NCBI GenBank assembly: GCA_963977125.1
Contig: CAXBNJ010000008.1
Location: 9,898 to 73,897, forward strand
Source of the DNA: UBA2705 sp963977125
GTDB lineage: Bacteria > Pseudomonadota > Alphaproteobacteria > Micavibrionales > Micavibrionaceae
Direction: 5' to 3'
Length of the DNA: 64,000 bases
Below, piece after piece: positions 17,253 through 25,012 of this stretch (positions within the stretch are counted from its first letter, which is position 1; each line of letters opens with the position of its first letter). The notes beneath the pieces were generated by a model. That model saw nothing but the letters and a program-made list of their open reading frames with translations, did not search any database and was not told the origin of the DNA. The translations under genes and the position numbers were made by a program.

Positions 17253-19238
17253 ATGACGAAGTTTGAAGACTTCGGCCTTGAGCCGAACTTGCTTAAATCC
17301 CTAGAACATATGAACTACACAGCGCCTACGCCTATTCAGGCGCAAACCATCCCCTTGGCTCTTGATGGCCGCGACATATTGGGCTCAGCCCAAACCGGTA
17401 CGGGTAAGACAGCCGCTTTTGCTATTCCACTGATTAATGCGCTTATGGGCTCAGACGAGGGCTCAGCTATTGTCCTAACGCCGACACGTGAACTTGGTAA
17501 ACAAGTCATGGAAGTTATGCAGCAATTATTAGGCTCAAAAAGCTTCATCAACACCGCCTTTATTATTGGCGGCGAATCTATGGGCAAACAATTTGAACAG
17601 CTTAAACGCAATCCACGTTTAATCGTTGGAACGCCTGGCCGTATTAATGACCACCTAAAGCGCGGCACATTAAAACTTGATGACACACGTTTTCTGGTTC
17701 TTGATGAAACGGACCGTATGCTTGATATGGGTTTCAGCATTCAACTTGATGCAATCGCTGAATATATGCCAAAAGGCAAACGTCAAACTTTGATGTTCTC
17801 AGCAACTATGCCGCATAACATTATGCGCCTCGCTGACCGTTACCTTACCAACCCAAAACGTATTGAAATTGGTGAGAGCAACGCAACAGCGAAAAACATT
17901 AAACAAGAAGTATTACACGTTCAAAAAGACAAAAAATATACAACGCTTGTTAGCGAATTATCGACACGCGTAGGGACTATTCTTGTTTTCGTGAACACAA
18001 AGCGCGATACAGAAGCCCTTGCGAAAAAGCTTAAAGGCGACAGCTTCAGCACCGAAGCTATTCATGGTGATTTAAGACAGCATCGCCGCGAAAAAATCAT
18101 TCGTAAATATCGTAATGAAGAATTCCGCGTTTTGATTGCAACTGATGTTATCGCTCGTGGCCTTGACGTACCGCATATTGCACACGTTATTAACTATGAC
18201 CTACCCATGATGCCTGAAGATTACATTCACCGTATTGGCCGTACTGCACGTGCGGGTGCCGATGGTGAAGCTTTATGCTTAATTACACCGCAAGATAACC
18301 GTCGTTGGACAGCTATTCAGCGTTTAATTAACCCAGAAAGCGCATCTGATCGCGGTAATTATGGCGAACGTCCACGCGGCAAGTCTGGTGGCCATTCAGG
18401 TGGTAAATCATTCGGTAACTCACGCAGTAACTCATATGGCGGCGGCAAGAAGACTTACGGTAAGAAAAACTTTGGTTCAAGTGAAGGCGGAAGCTGGAAG
18501 AAGAAACCATATGGCGAAGAGCGTAGCTCTGGGTACAAAGGCCGCGATGATCGTTCATCTGGCAATGGTAACTCGAACTACAAAGGCCATAGCGACCGTC
18601 CACAAGGTAACGGCAGCTCAAACTATAAAGGTAAGAGCGATCGTCCTTTCGAGCGCAGCGCATCTAGCTATAGAGGTCGTGATGAGCGCCCACAAGGCAA
18701 TGGTAACTCGAACTATAAAGGCAAGAGTGATCGTCCTTTCGAAGGCCGCGCGACAAGCAACTATAAAGGCCGCGATGAGCGTCCTCAAGGCAATGGCAGT
18801 TCAAACTACAAAGGTAAGAGCGACCGTCCATTCGAAAGCCGTGGATCATCAAGCAACTATAAAGGTCGCGATGATCGTCCACAAAGCAATGGTAACTCGA
18901 ACTATAAAGGTAAGAGCGATCGTCCTTTCGAAGGCCGCGCGACAAGCAACTATAAAGGTCGTGATGCTCGTCCACAGGGCAACGGCAGTTCAAACTATAA
19001 AGGTAAGAGCGACCGTCCTTTCGAAAGCCGTGGCTCATCAAGCAACTATAAAGGTCGCGATGATCGTCCACAAGGCAATGGTAACTCGACTTACAAAGGT
19101 AAGAGAGGCAGCGCTAGCGAAGCAGGTAGCAACCGCCCATTCGCTAAACGCAGCTCAGCTCCACAATCTTTTAAGAAAAAGATGGACCATGACGAGGCGC
19201 CTAAGCGCAAGACCCTAAAAATAGGTAAAGCGGCGTAA
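17253..19238 (+). CDS. DEAD-box RNA helicase (RhlE-like) with long repetitive basic tail
   Basis: The protein has 661 residues from the ATG at 17253. The helicase core occupies residues about 1-365, with Q motif (TPIQAQTIP), motif I (AQTGTGKT), Ia (PTRELGKQ), III (SATMP) and VI (HRIGRTARAG). Motif II reads LDETDRMLDMGF, so the usual DEAD is DETD. The last 290 residues are a low-complexity tail rich in Gly, Ser, Asn, Arg, Lys and Tyr. It is organised as SNYKGKSDRPF / NYKGRDERPQGNG units and is probably an unstructured RNA-binding region. The enzyme likely unwinds structured RNA in ribosome assembly or cold adaptation. A long leader precedes it and a strong terminator follows. Confidence 0.92.
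   Translation: MTKFEDFGLEPNLLKSLEHMNYTAPTPIQAQTIPLALDGRDILGSAQTGTGKTAAFAIPLINALMGSDEGSAIVLTPTRELGKQVMEVMQQLLGSKSFINTAFIIGGESMGKQFEQLKRNPRLIVGTPGRINDHLKRGTLKLDDTRFLVLDETDRMLDMGFSIQLDAIAEYMPKGKRQTLMFSATMPHNIMRLADRYLTNPKRIEIGESNATAKNIKQEVLHVQKDKKYTTLVSELSTRVGTILVFVNTKRDTEALAKKLKGDSFSTEAIHGDLRQHRREKIIRKYRNEEFRVLIATDVIARGLDVPHIAHVINYDLPMMPEDYIHRIGRTARAGADGEALCLITPQDNRRWTAIQRLINPESASDRGNYGERPRGKSGGHSGGKSFGNSRSNSYGGGKKTYGKKNFGSSEGGSWKKKPYGEERSSGYKGRDDRSSGNGNSNYKGHSDRPQGNGSSNYKGKSDRPFERSASSYRGRDERPQGNGNSNYKGKSDRPFEGRATSNYKGRDERPQGNGSSNYKGKSDRPFESRGSSSNYKGRDDRPQSNGNSNYKGKSDRPFEGRATSNYKGRDARPQGNGSSNYKGKSDRPFESRGSSSNYKGRDDRPQGNGNSTYKGKRGSASEAGSNRPFAKRSSAPQSFKKKMDHDEAPKRKTLKIGKAA
18531..19109 (+). repeat. 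Tandem repeats in the helicase tail (about 63-residue higher-order unit)
   Basis: Units of 31-32 codons alternate between an NGNSNYKGKSDRPFEGR type and an NGSSNYKGKSDRPFESRG type, giving a higher-order period near 190 bases. Copies around 18705 and 18895 are almost identical at the DNA level, which suggests recent unequal exchange or gene conversion. Confidence 0.88.
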
Positions 19239-19260
19239 GTAAACAGCCACAATAAAATAC

Positions 19261-19291
19261 AAAAAGCCCCAGAAATCATCTGGGGCTTTTT
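19261..19291 (+). terminator. Rho-independent terminator, probably bidirectional
   Basis: The hairpin AAAAAGCCCCAGA / TCTGGGGCTTTTT with a 5-base loop lies between the helicase gene and the convergent TauD-like gene. T tracts exist on both strands. Confidence 0.92.
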
Positions 19292-19329
19292 TTATTGTGA
19301 TAGTCTTTGAACTTAAACAGACTGCGGCG

Positions 19330-20409
19330 CTATACGGGCCTCAAAGCATCTGTCTTAAATTGTCCTGCCATAGAGGCATAGACCTTTCGGCTTCCCTCAT
19401 AAGATTCACGACCATGGCCGTATTTAATATTATCGACAAGCAGAATATCCGTTGGCTTATAATAACGGCCTTCACGCGTTTGCAGAAAAGCTTGAAGCAA
19501 GATCGCTGTCTCAGTTTTTGTTAGCTCTTCATCATCCGGGCCAATCAGGTATCGTCTGTATCCATTGTAAATTGTCGGCTCATCAAGAGCGATGCGAGGA
19601 AATAACATGTAGCGTTCACCATCGCGCTCATCAACTTTAAAAGCAGGAATATTTATTGTCGTCATTAACGTATGAAAAACACGGTCTCCGTCAACTTCCT
19701 CTTTCCACCAACACTCATCAAACTGATCGCTAGCCGCCTTACAATTATTCAAAGCCTGATCTAAACACTTCGTACCGAAGCGTTCTTGCCATGAACGGAA
19801 ATAATTTTGATCTTTCTGCGGGTGATCCTCATCTAGAAAACCAGTAATAATTGTGAATCCACCAGCCTCCATTTTCTCAAGGAGCTGCTCACCTTCAGGG
19901 CCACAATTGCGGATATAGTCTTCCACCCTTTTAGCCGAGTGAACGAATGTTCTACCGCCATGTCCATCTTGTGTGGTGGCTTCACAAAAAAACATCAATC
20001 TTAAAGGCATTGAATGTTGATATAAAATTTCATTATGGGGTAAGAGGAATAGATCTTTTGGGTAATCATCTGTGTCACGCATCGCGGGGGAAACCGTTTT
20101 TAAATTTGTGCGGCCACTGACATTCCCACCCCATTTAAATTGCTCATCATGGCCAAAGCCAAGGCCGTGCAGAATATGATCAGCTAGTTTTTCTGGATCA
20201 GCATCCAGACCAGAATTTATAATATGCAGCGCGCCCGTTTTATTAAATTGATCTCTAATTTGACCAAGTTTGGCTTCATTCAGCTGCCCCTGTGCATCAA
20301 ATATATGCATTGGAAAAGATACGTCTTTCCAGTCTGATTTATATTCAGGGTAATGGAATCTCTGACCTTCTGGAGGGTTGGCAACAGTATTAAAGTTAAT
20401 TTTATGCAT
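19330..20409 (-). CDS. TauD/TfdA-family Fe(II)/2-oxoglutarate dioxygenase with intact metal ligands
   Basis: The protein has 359 residues. The double-stranded beta-helix core carries the expected iron triad: H-x-E in LPHNEILYQ (about residues 123-131) and the distal His in NIKYGHGRESYEG (about 331). The Arg of that block and a later Arg are candidates for binding 2-oxoglutarate. The block RLMFFCEATTQDGHGGRT matches the family pattern that positions the active site. Such enzymes hydroxylate or otherwise oxidise small molecules, often amino acids or their derivatives, but the substrate cannot be read from the sequence. It is the second gene of a two-gene operon with a paralogue 17 bases upstream. 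The two share the same architecture and probably arose by duplication. Confidence 0.88.
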   Translation of the reverse strand: MHKINFNTVANPPEGQRFHYPEYKSDWKDVSFPMHIFDAQGQLNEAKLGQIRDQFNKTGALHIINSGLDADPEKLADHILHGLGFGHDEQFKWGGNVSGRTNLKTVSPAMRDTDDYPKDLFLLPHNEILYQHSMPLRLMFFCEATTQDGHGGRTFVHSAKRVEDYIRNCGPEGEQLLEKMEAGGFTIITGFLDEDHPQKDQNYFRSWQERFGTKCLDQALNNCKAASDQFDECWWKEEVDGDRVFHTLMTTINIPAFKVDERDGERYMLFPRIALDEPTIYNGYRRYLIGPDDEELTKTETAILLQAFLQTREGRYYKPTDILLVDNIKYGHGRESYEGSRKVYASMAGQFKTDALRPV

Positions 20410-20426
20410 TTTAAAAAACTCTTTTT

Positions 20427-21362
20427 TTAAATTGTTTCGAAACCAGCCATGCTCAGTAAAATTTCACGTTTTCCCTGATATGGCTCCCTAGAGTGGCCGT
20501 AACGGATATTATCCATTAGAATTAAATCTCCTTGCTTCAGCGCCGCCCCTTCTTTGGTTGCGTTATAAGCATTCCTAAGTATTTGTAGCTCTGCGGCAGA
20601 CAAGTCACGACCATCCCCGAGCGGAAATCGTCTAAAGCCATTAATTGCACTTGGCCCATTGGCCGCAATACGAGGAAAGCGCAGGTAATCATTTCCATCT
20701 CGGCTGTCTTTGAATACACTAGACAAGGTAATACGTGTCATAAGGACGTCATGATCACCATCTTTTTTCCACCAACATTCGTCATATTTTTCTATCTGTG
20801 ATGAGACGCTTTGCAATGCATGTGCAGGGTCTTCAGTCTCGCACACTTCCTGCCAAGATTTAAAATAGTTATCACTTTTCTGCGGATGGTTTTTATCTAA
20901 GAAGCCAACTTCTATCGTCATGCCATATTTTGCGATCTTATCGTAAAGTTTGGTGCCTTGGTCGCCCTGCGCACAGATAAAATCTGTAACTTTGCTTGCA
21001 GAATGCACATTAATACGTCCACCAGATTCAGGTTGAATACTGTGGAAAAACAAAACTCTATTCGGAAAACTTCGCTGATATTGAATTTCATTATTGGGCA
21101 GTAAAAATAAATGGGCAGGGTAGTGATCCATCCTGCGCAAGCCTTTTTCAGCCCATTTTTCTTGCCAGTTTTTTGATGTTCGTCCACCCTCATAAAACTG
21201 CTCTTCTTCGCTAAACCCCAAATTGGGTAAATACGCCAAAAGCTCATTACCATGGGCTACGCCTGTGTTTTTAATACACATGGCGCCGCATTGGTTGAAA
21301 ATCTCTTTTACAGGTAAAGTTCCGAGTAACTTCGTATTGCCCTGGATATCTATATTTAGCAT
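20427..21362 (-). CDS. TauD/TfdA-like paralogue with the first iron-ligand His replaced by Asn
   Basis: The protein has 311 residues and aligns by eye with its neighbour along most of its length (EIQYQRSFPNRVLFF, ENHPQKSDNYFKSWQE-like and YGHSREPYQGKREILLSMAG blocks). The distal His is kept. However, the H-x-E position reads LLPNNEIQYQ, so the expected iron-binding His is Asn. Loss of one facial-triad His usually weakens or abolishes iron binding in this superfamily, although some members tolerate changes. It may be a non-catalytic partner of the downstream enzyme, or an enzyme with altered metal chemistry. It is the first gene behind a very good promoter, so it is expressed rather than decaying, and the frame is intact. 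Confidence 0.82.
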   Translation of the reverse strand: MLNIDIQGNTKLLGTLPVKEIFNQCGAMCIKNTGVAHGNELLAYLPNLGFSEEEQFYEGGRTSKNWQEKWAEKGLRRMDHYPAHLFLLPNNEIQYQRSFPNRVLFFHSIQPESGGRINVHSASKVTDFICAQGDQGTKLYDKIAKYGMTIEVGFLDKNHPQKSDNYFKSWQEVCETEDPAHALQSVSSQIEKYDECWWKKDGDHDVLMTRITLSSVFKDSRDGNDYLRFPRIAANGPSAINGFRRFPLGDGRDLSAAELQILRNAYNATKEGAALKQGDLILMDNIRYGHSREPYQGKREILLSMAGFETI

Positions 21363-21390
21363 TTCACTACATCTTTATTTAACATAAGCA

Positions 21391-21419
21391 TTTATAGGGC
21401 ACACGCCGTGTTATGTCAA
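21391..21419 (-). promoter_or_regulatory. Strong sigma-70-type promoter of the TauD-like pair with an operator-like palindrome
   Basis: On the minus strand TTGACA (21419-21414) and TATAAA (21396-21391) are separated by 17 bases. The spacer contains ACACG-G-CGTGT, an 11-base inverted repeat in a position where a repressor would block RNA polymerase. The -35 box is embedded in TTGACATAACA. The start codon follows about 22 bases after the likely transcription start. Confidence 0.68.
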
Positions 21420-21444
21420 TACATAAGTGTGGTAAACTGACAAG

Positions 21445-23973
21445 CTAAGCCATTTTAAAATCCGCAACGATATATTGTGTCCTGCAGGAATCCCGATAAC
21501 CATCATAATCCATTGGCTCGGCCAATGCAGCGGCCTTATTGAAGCTTAAATTTGGCGTTGCGCCACCTTTGCCGATATGGAAGGCGCTGATTTTTGCGCT
21601 ATTATCCGCCTTAATCTGGGTGGCCAATTCGCTCGTGATCTTTTCCCAGTTTTGCGCATTAAAATGTCCTGAGAGCGATTCTAAGCTATCAAAAACAAGC
21701 TCATCTTGTTCTCCACGCCATGCCCAGCTCTGCCCAATAATCTCATCGGTTTTTTTATGGGCGACCACATAAAAACCGCCTTGCTCTGACAAGAACCCAT
21801 GCTTGGCGCAATCAGCGCCCGCATTAGCCAAATGCTGACAGCAATTGGTGAATTCACCAAGCAATAGCCCGCGCATATCGCCATCTGGTAGTTTATAAAA
21901 ATGATAATCTGGTTTATCAAAGACCGCGCCGTCAATTTTTATATCAGGGATGCGTCCTTGCACTTTTTTTCGGTCATTTTCAGCAAAGAGTTTTTTGTAT
22001 TTATTAACCTGCTTCACCGCATCGTTAAATTCAGGCTCATCCCAATTAAAATCGAAACAAGCCGCAGCCAGATTGGGGTGTTTTGTCGCATCTTTATAGA
22101 CAAATTGCGCTACCTGATCTTTTGTTTTAGTAAGTGACCAGCCTTTACCATCGACTGATTTCGCTGGCTGCGCCAAACGATCCGCAAATTTAACCAACCG
22201 CGCCATCTTTGGGCCCTGGCTTAAAACTGCATCGCCCCACGCTTTGTAATCAATACCGCCTGATACAGGAATATCTATAAATTGCGCACAATCATGTAAA
22301 GGCTGTTTACCCGCTTCGCCCCATTTTTGTAAATAGCGCAAGACGCGATCTTCAGTTCTAAATAATGTGCTGATATTATGCGTATATTTCGCGCCAATCT
22401 GGTTGTTATAGCCCTCTGTATTGAGCATCGCCTCTACAGCGAGATAGGTTTTGAGTTTGAAGTCATTGGGGTTTTTATCAAACAGAAATCTCGGGGGATT
22501 AAAGTTCTTATGTAGGCGCTTCCATGTTTTATATTTCGTATATGTTTCATTTTTCGCAAGGTATTTTTGCTCAAGAGAAGGAGCGTGCTGCACCAATAAA
22601 TCGACAACATCATAATGACCATTTTTTACAGCTGAGAGAATCGAAGAATCATTAAACGTATGAATATCAGCACCATTTTCAATAAGTAGCTTCACCGCGT
22701 CGTAATGACCATTTTGCGCAGCCTTATACAGAGTAACGTCACCACCGACATGAATATCAGCGCCGTTTTTTATGAGTAGTTTCATTATATCAAGATGACC
22801 CTTTACCGCGGCACCGCACAGCGCATCATCACCACACGCATGAATATGAGCATCATTCGCTATAAGCAGTTCAACCACATCATAATAACCATTTTGGGCC
22901 GCTATGCGTAGCGGATAATCATTATAAGCATGAATATTAGAGTTGTTTTCTAAGAGCAACTTCACCACATCATAATGGCCTTTTTCCGCCGCTATGCGTA
23001 GCGCACAATCATCATCAGCATGAATATTAGCATTATTTTCTAAGAGCAAACCCACCACATCACAATAACCATTTGCCGCGGCAAAGCGTAGCGCGTAATC
23101 ACCACCAGCATGGATATTAGCGCCCTTATCAATCAGCAGCGCCACCACATTATAATGGCCATTTTCCGCAGCTAAGCGTAGCGCAGAATCATCATCAGCA
23201 TGAATATTGGCGCCCTTATCAATCAGCAGCGCCACCACATCATAATGGCCATTCGCCGCTGCCAAACGTAGCGCAGAATCATTACCGCTATGGACGCTGA
23301 CGCCTTTATCAAGCAGTAGCTTAACTATATCATAATCACCGTTATGGGCGACCCCATGTAACGTAACACCATCAAGAACATGAACATTTGCACCGTTCTT
23401 GATCAAAAGTTTCACAACATCAATATGACCATTTACCGCAGCAAGGCGAAATGCGACATCATCAAGCGTATGAATATCTGCACCATGCGTGATGAGCATT
23501 TCCACGATATCATAACTGCCCTTTTCGGAAGCCAAACGAAGCGCCGCGTCATTATTCGCATGAATATCAGTGCCCGATTCAATCAAGGCTTTAAGTTTAG
23601 CCGGGTCATTTTCTTCGATCGCCCTGTTAAGCTCTGTGCGATCATATTTCTTTTTAGGGAAAGCCCGCACAACCGCATCGTAAGTCAGCGCGCCCTGTTT
23701 GGGTTTCACTTTTTGGGTCTTCATCTCAGCAAGCACGGCCTCCATATGGGTTTGACCTTTTTCGGCATGCTGCATAAGAACATCAACACCAATATCGCCC
23801 TTTTTCTGCGCGAGATTCATCGCCAAAACTGGTAAATTTTTTCTTAGCCAGACTATATAGGATTCAATGCTTACATCAGACTGTTTGAGAGAAGCCTGTT
23901 GTTGGTAGCGCTCTATCGCGCTGATCGCCTGCGTAATCGCAGCGGGTTTGTTGCTAATCGTTTGTTCTGGCAT
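21445..23973 (-). CDS. Ankyrin-repeat protein with 12 short (30-residue) repeats and an unassigned C-terminal domain
   Basis: From the ATG at 23973 (AGGGA close upstream, AAGG further up) the protein has 842 residues; an ATG 36 codons earlier would add an unlikely Lys/Tyr-rich leader. Residues about 1-110 are helical. Twelve ankyrin repeats follow (about 112-470), each of 30 residues in the pattern ALRLAAENGHYDVVxLLIDKGANIHADDD, three residues shorter than the canonical 33. The last 370 residues form a domain I cannot name, with blocks such as TNCCQHLANAG, GGFYVVAHKKTDEIIGQSWAWRG and LVFDSLESL. Ankyrin arrays bind other proteins. In bacteria they are common in host-interacting or predatory lineages, so an effector role is possible but unproven. 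No secretion signal is obvious. Confidence 0.85.
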   Translation of the reverse strand: MPEQTISNKPAAITQAISAIERYQQQASLKQSDVSIESYIVWLRKNLPVLAMNLAQKKGDIGVDVLMQHAEKGQTHMEAVLAEMKTQKVKPKQGALTYDAVVRAFPKKKYDRTELNRAIEENDPAKLKALIESGTDIHANNDAALRLASEKGSYDIVEMLITHGADIHTLDDVAFRLAAVNGHIDVVKLLIKNGANVHVLDGVTLHGVAHNGDYDIVKLLLDKGVSVHSGNDSALRLAAANGHYDVVALLIDKGANIHADDDSALRLAAENGHYNVVALLIDKGANIHAGGDYALRFAAANGYCDVVGLLLENNANIHADDDCALRIAAEKGHYDVVKLLLENNSNIHAYNDYPLRIAAQNGYYDVVELLIANDAHIHACGDDALCGAAVKGHLDIMKLLIKNGADIHVGGDVTLYKAAQNGHYDAVKLLIENGADIHTFNDSSILSAVKNGHYDVVDLLVQHAPSLEQKYLAKNETYTKYKTWKRLHKNFNPPRFLFDKNPNDFKLKTYLAVEAMLNTEGYNNQIGAKYTHNISTLFRTEDRVLRYLQKWGEAGKQPLHDCAQFIDIPVSGGIDYKAWGDAVLSQGPKMARLVKFADRLAQPAKSVDGKGWSLTKTKDQVAQFVYKDATKHPNLAAACFDFNWDEPEFNDAVKQVNKYKKLFAENDRKKVQGRIPDIKIDGAVFDKPDYHFYKLPDGDMRGLLLGEFTNCCQHLANAGADCAKHGFLSEQGGFYVVAHKKTDEIIGQSWAWRGEQDELVFDSLESLSGHFNAQNWEKITSELATQIKADNSAKISAFHIGKGGATPNLSFNKAAALAEPMDYDGYRDSCRTQYIVADFKMA
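22577..23640 (-). repeat. Twelve tandem 90-base repeats encoding ankyrin units
   Basis: The repeats are in frame and 90 bases long. The phrases CATCATAATGACC and GAATATTAGC-like strings recur at 90-base spacing on the plus strand. Central copies (about 22920-23280) are most alike. Confidence 0.88.
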
Positions 23974-24132
23974 GTCCCTGTATACCTTATATATATCTTT
24001 TATATATATTTTTTTATTTTTTATAATACCCATTGTGCATAGACATAACCACGAGTCAATCCTTACGGTTTTATTTATCATAAAAAATAAAGCACATATT
24101 GAATTCAGTGTTTTGATCTGCTACAAAATCCT

Positions 24133-24267
24133 ATGTTTGGATTAATCAAAAAACCATCTAAGAAACTCTTTTGGGCTTGGATCACTTACCAAGCGGTCAA
24201 AGGTACGCTAACGACCTCATTAATTTGGGTGCCGTTAATCTATGCATGGCTGCACACTCGGGGCTAA
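24133..24267 (+). CDS. Small 44-residue membrane protein (candidate)
   Basis: An ATG at 24133 opens a 44-residue frame. It starts with a basic stretch (MFGLIKKPSKKLFWAW), continues into one hydrophobic Trp-containing helix (TTSLIWVPLIYAWLH) and ends with TRG. The charge pattern fits a single-pass protein with a cytoplasmic N-terminus. It ends 30 bases before the pentapeptide-repeat gene in the same direction. No strong ribosome-binding site is visible. The amphipathic, Trp-rich layout is not what a random frame usually gives, but the length keeps the call tentative. Confidence 0.45.
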   Translation: MFGLIKKPSKKLFWAWITYQAVKGTLTTSLIWVPLIYAWLHTRG

Positions 24268-24297
24268 ACCATAAACACTAAGCCATAAAGCTGACCC

Positions 24298-24876
24298 ATG
24301 ACTTTTAAAAACAAAACACATAGCGAGCAAAACTTTAATATGCTCACTTTACCTCAGCATAATCTCGCCCATAAAGAGTTCACAGAGTGCCTATTTGAAA
24401 AATGTGATTTTAGTGAGGCTGATTTATCGCATAGCTATTTTGTAAATTGCCAGTTTATCGCTTGTAACCTATCAAACATCAAAGTCGATGAATGCCGCCT
24501 GCATGGCGTAAGCTTTAAGGATTGTAAGCTATTTGGCATTAACTTCTCAGCGCTGCATAATTTTTCAATTGATTTTAAATTTGAAGCGTGCAGCCTGTTT
24601 TCGTGCAGCTTTAGCGATATGGATATTAAAGCCAGCATATTCACAGGCAGTATTATCCGTGAGAGTGATTTCATCAATTGCAACCTAACGCACGCTAACT
24701 TCACACATGCCGATTTACAGGGCAGTAGCTTTCGTAATGCACGCTTACAGCAAGCCGATTTTACAGGCGCGCATAATTACTATATTGACCCGACCCAGAA
24801 CAATATTAGAAAAGCCAAATTTTCAACGCCAGAGGTCTTAACCTTATTGGCGGGGTTTCAAATAGAGATCGATTAA
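24298..24876 (+). CDS. Pentapeptide-repeat protein
   Basis: The protein has 192 residues, of which about 20-160 are pentapeptide repeats of the form A(D/N)LSX or CDFSE, for example FEKCDFSEADLSHSYF, NLTHANFTHADLQGSSF and ARLQQADFTGA. Such repeats fold into a right-handed square beta helix. Family members include Qnr and MfpA, which mimic DNA and protect gyrase, but most have no known function. Many repeat positions here are Cys rather than Ala, which is common in the Qnr-like branch, but I cannot place it there. There is no signal peptide, so it is probably cytoplasmic. Confidence 0.85.
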   Translation: MTFKNKTHSEQNFNMLTLPQHNLAHKEFTECLFEKCDFSEADLSHSYFVNCQFIACNLSNIKVDECRLHGVSFKDCKLFGINFSALHNFSIDFKFEACSLFSCSFSDMDIKASIFTGSIIRESDFINCNLTHANFTHADLQGSSFRNARLQQADFTGAHNYYIDPTQNNIRKAKFSTPEVLTLLAGFQIEID

Positions 24877-25012
24877 GACTTACCTCCCTTAAGCTGTGCT
24901 AATAAAAAAGAGAAAACAGGTGATTTTTCTTGCGTAATTAACTATCATGTAGTCTATAGAGTTCTGAACTAATCATTCTTTATCAAAGTTTTACATGGCA
25001 AAGAGGGCTTAC

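Noticed and set aside
18361..19218. A 285-residue plus-strand frame overlapping the helicase tail
   Set aside because: It is a shifted reading of the repeat-rich helicase tail, with residue content dominated by Ala, Thr, Lys and Val and no start signal. The helicase frame explains the region.
22577..23640. Regular repeats that could suggest a CRISPR array
   Set aside because: The period of 90 bases with no unique spacers, and perfect agreement with ankyrin codons, shows coding repeats. The same applies to the helicase tail repeats.
23380..23835. A 151-residue plus-strand frame antisense to the ankyrin repeats
   Set aside because: Repeated MNIC/MTIY-type strings mirror the 90-base ankyrin repeats on the other strand; there is no independent start signal.
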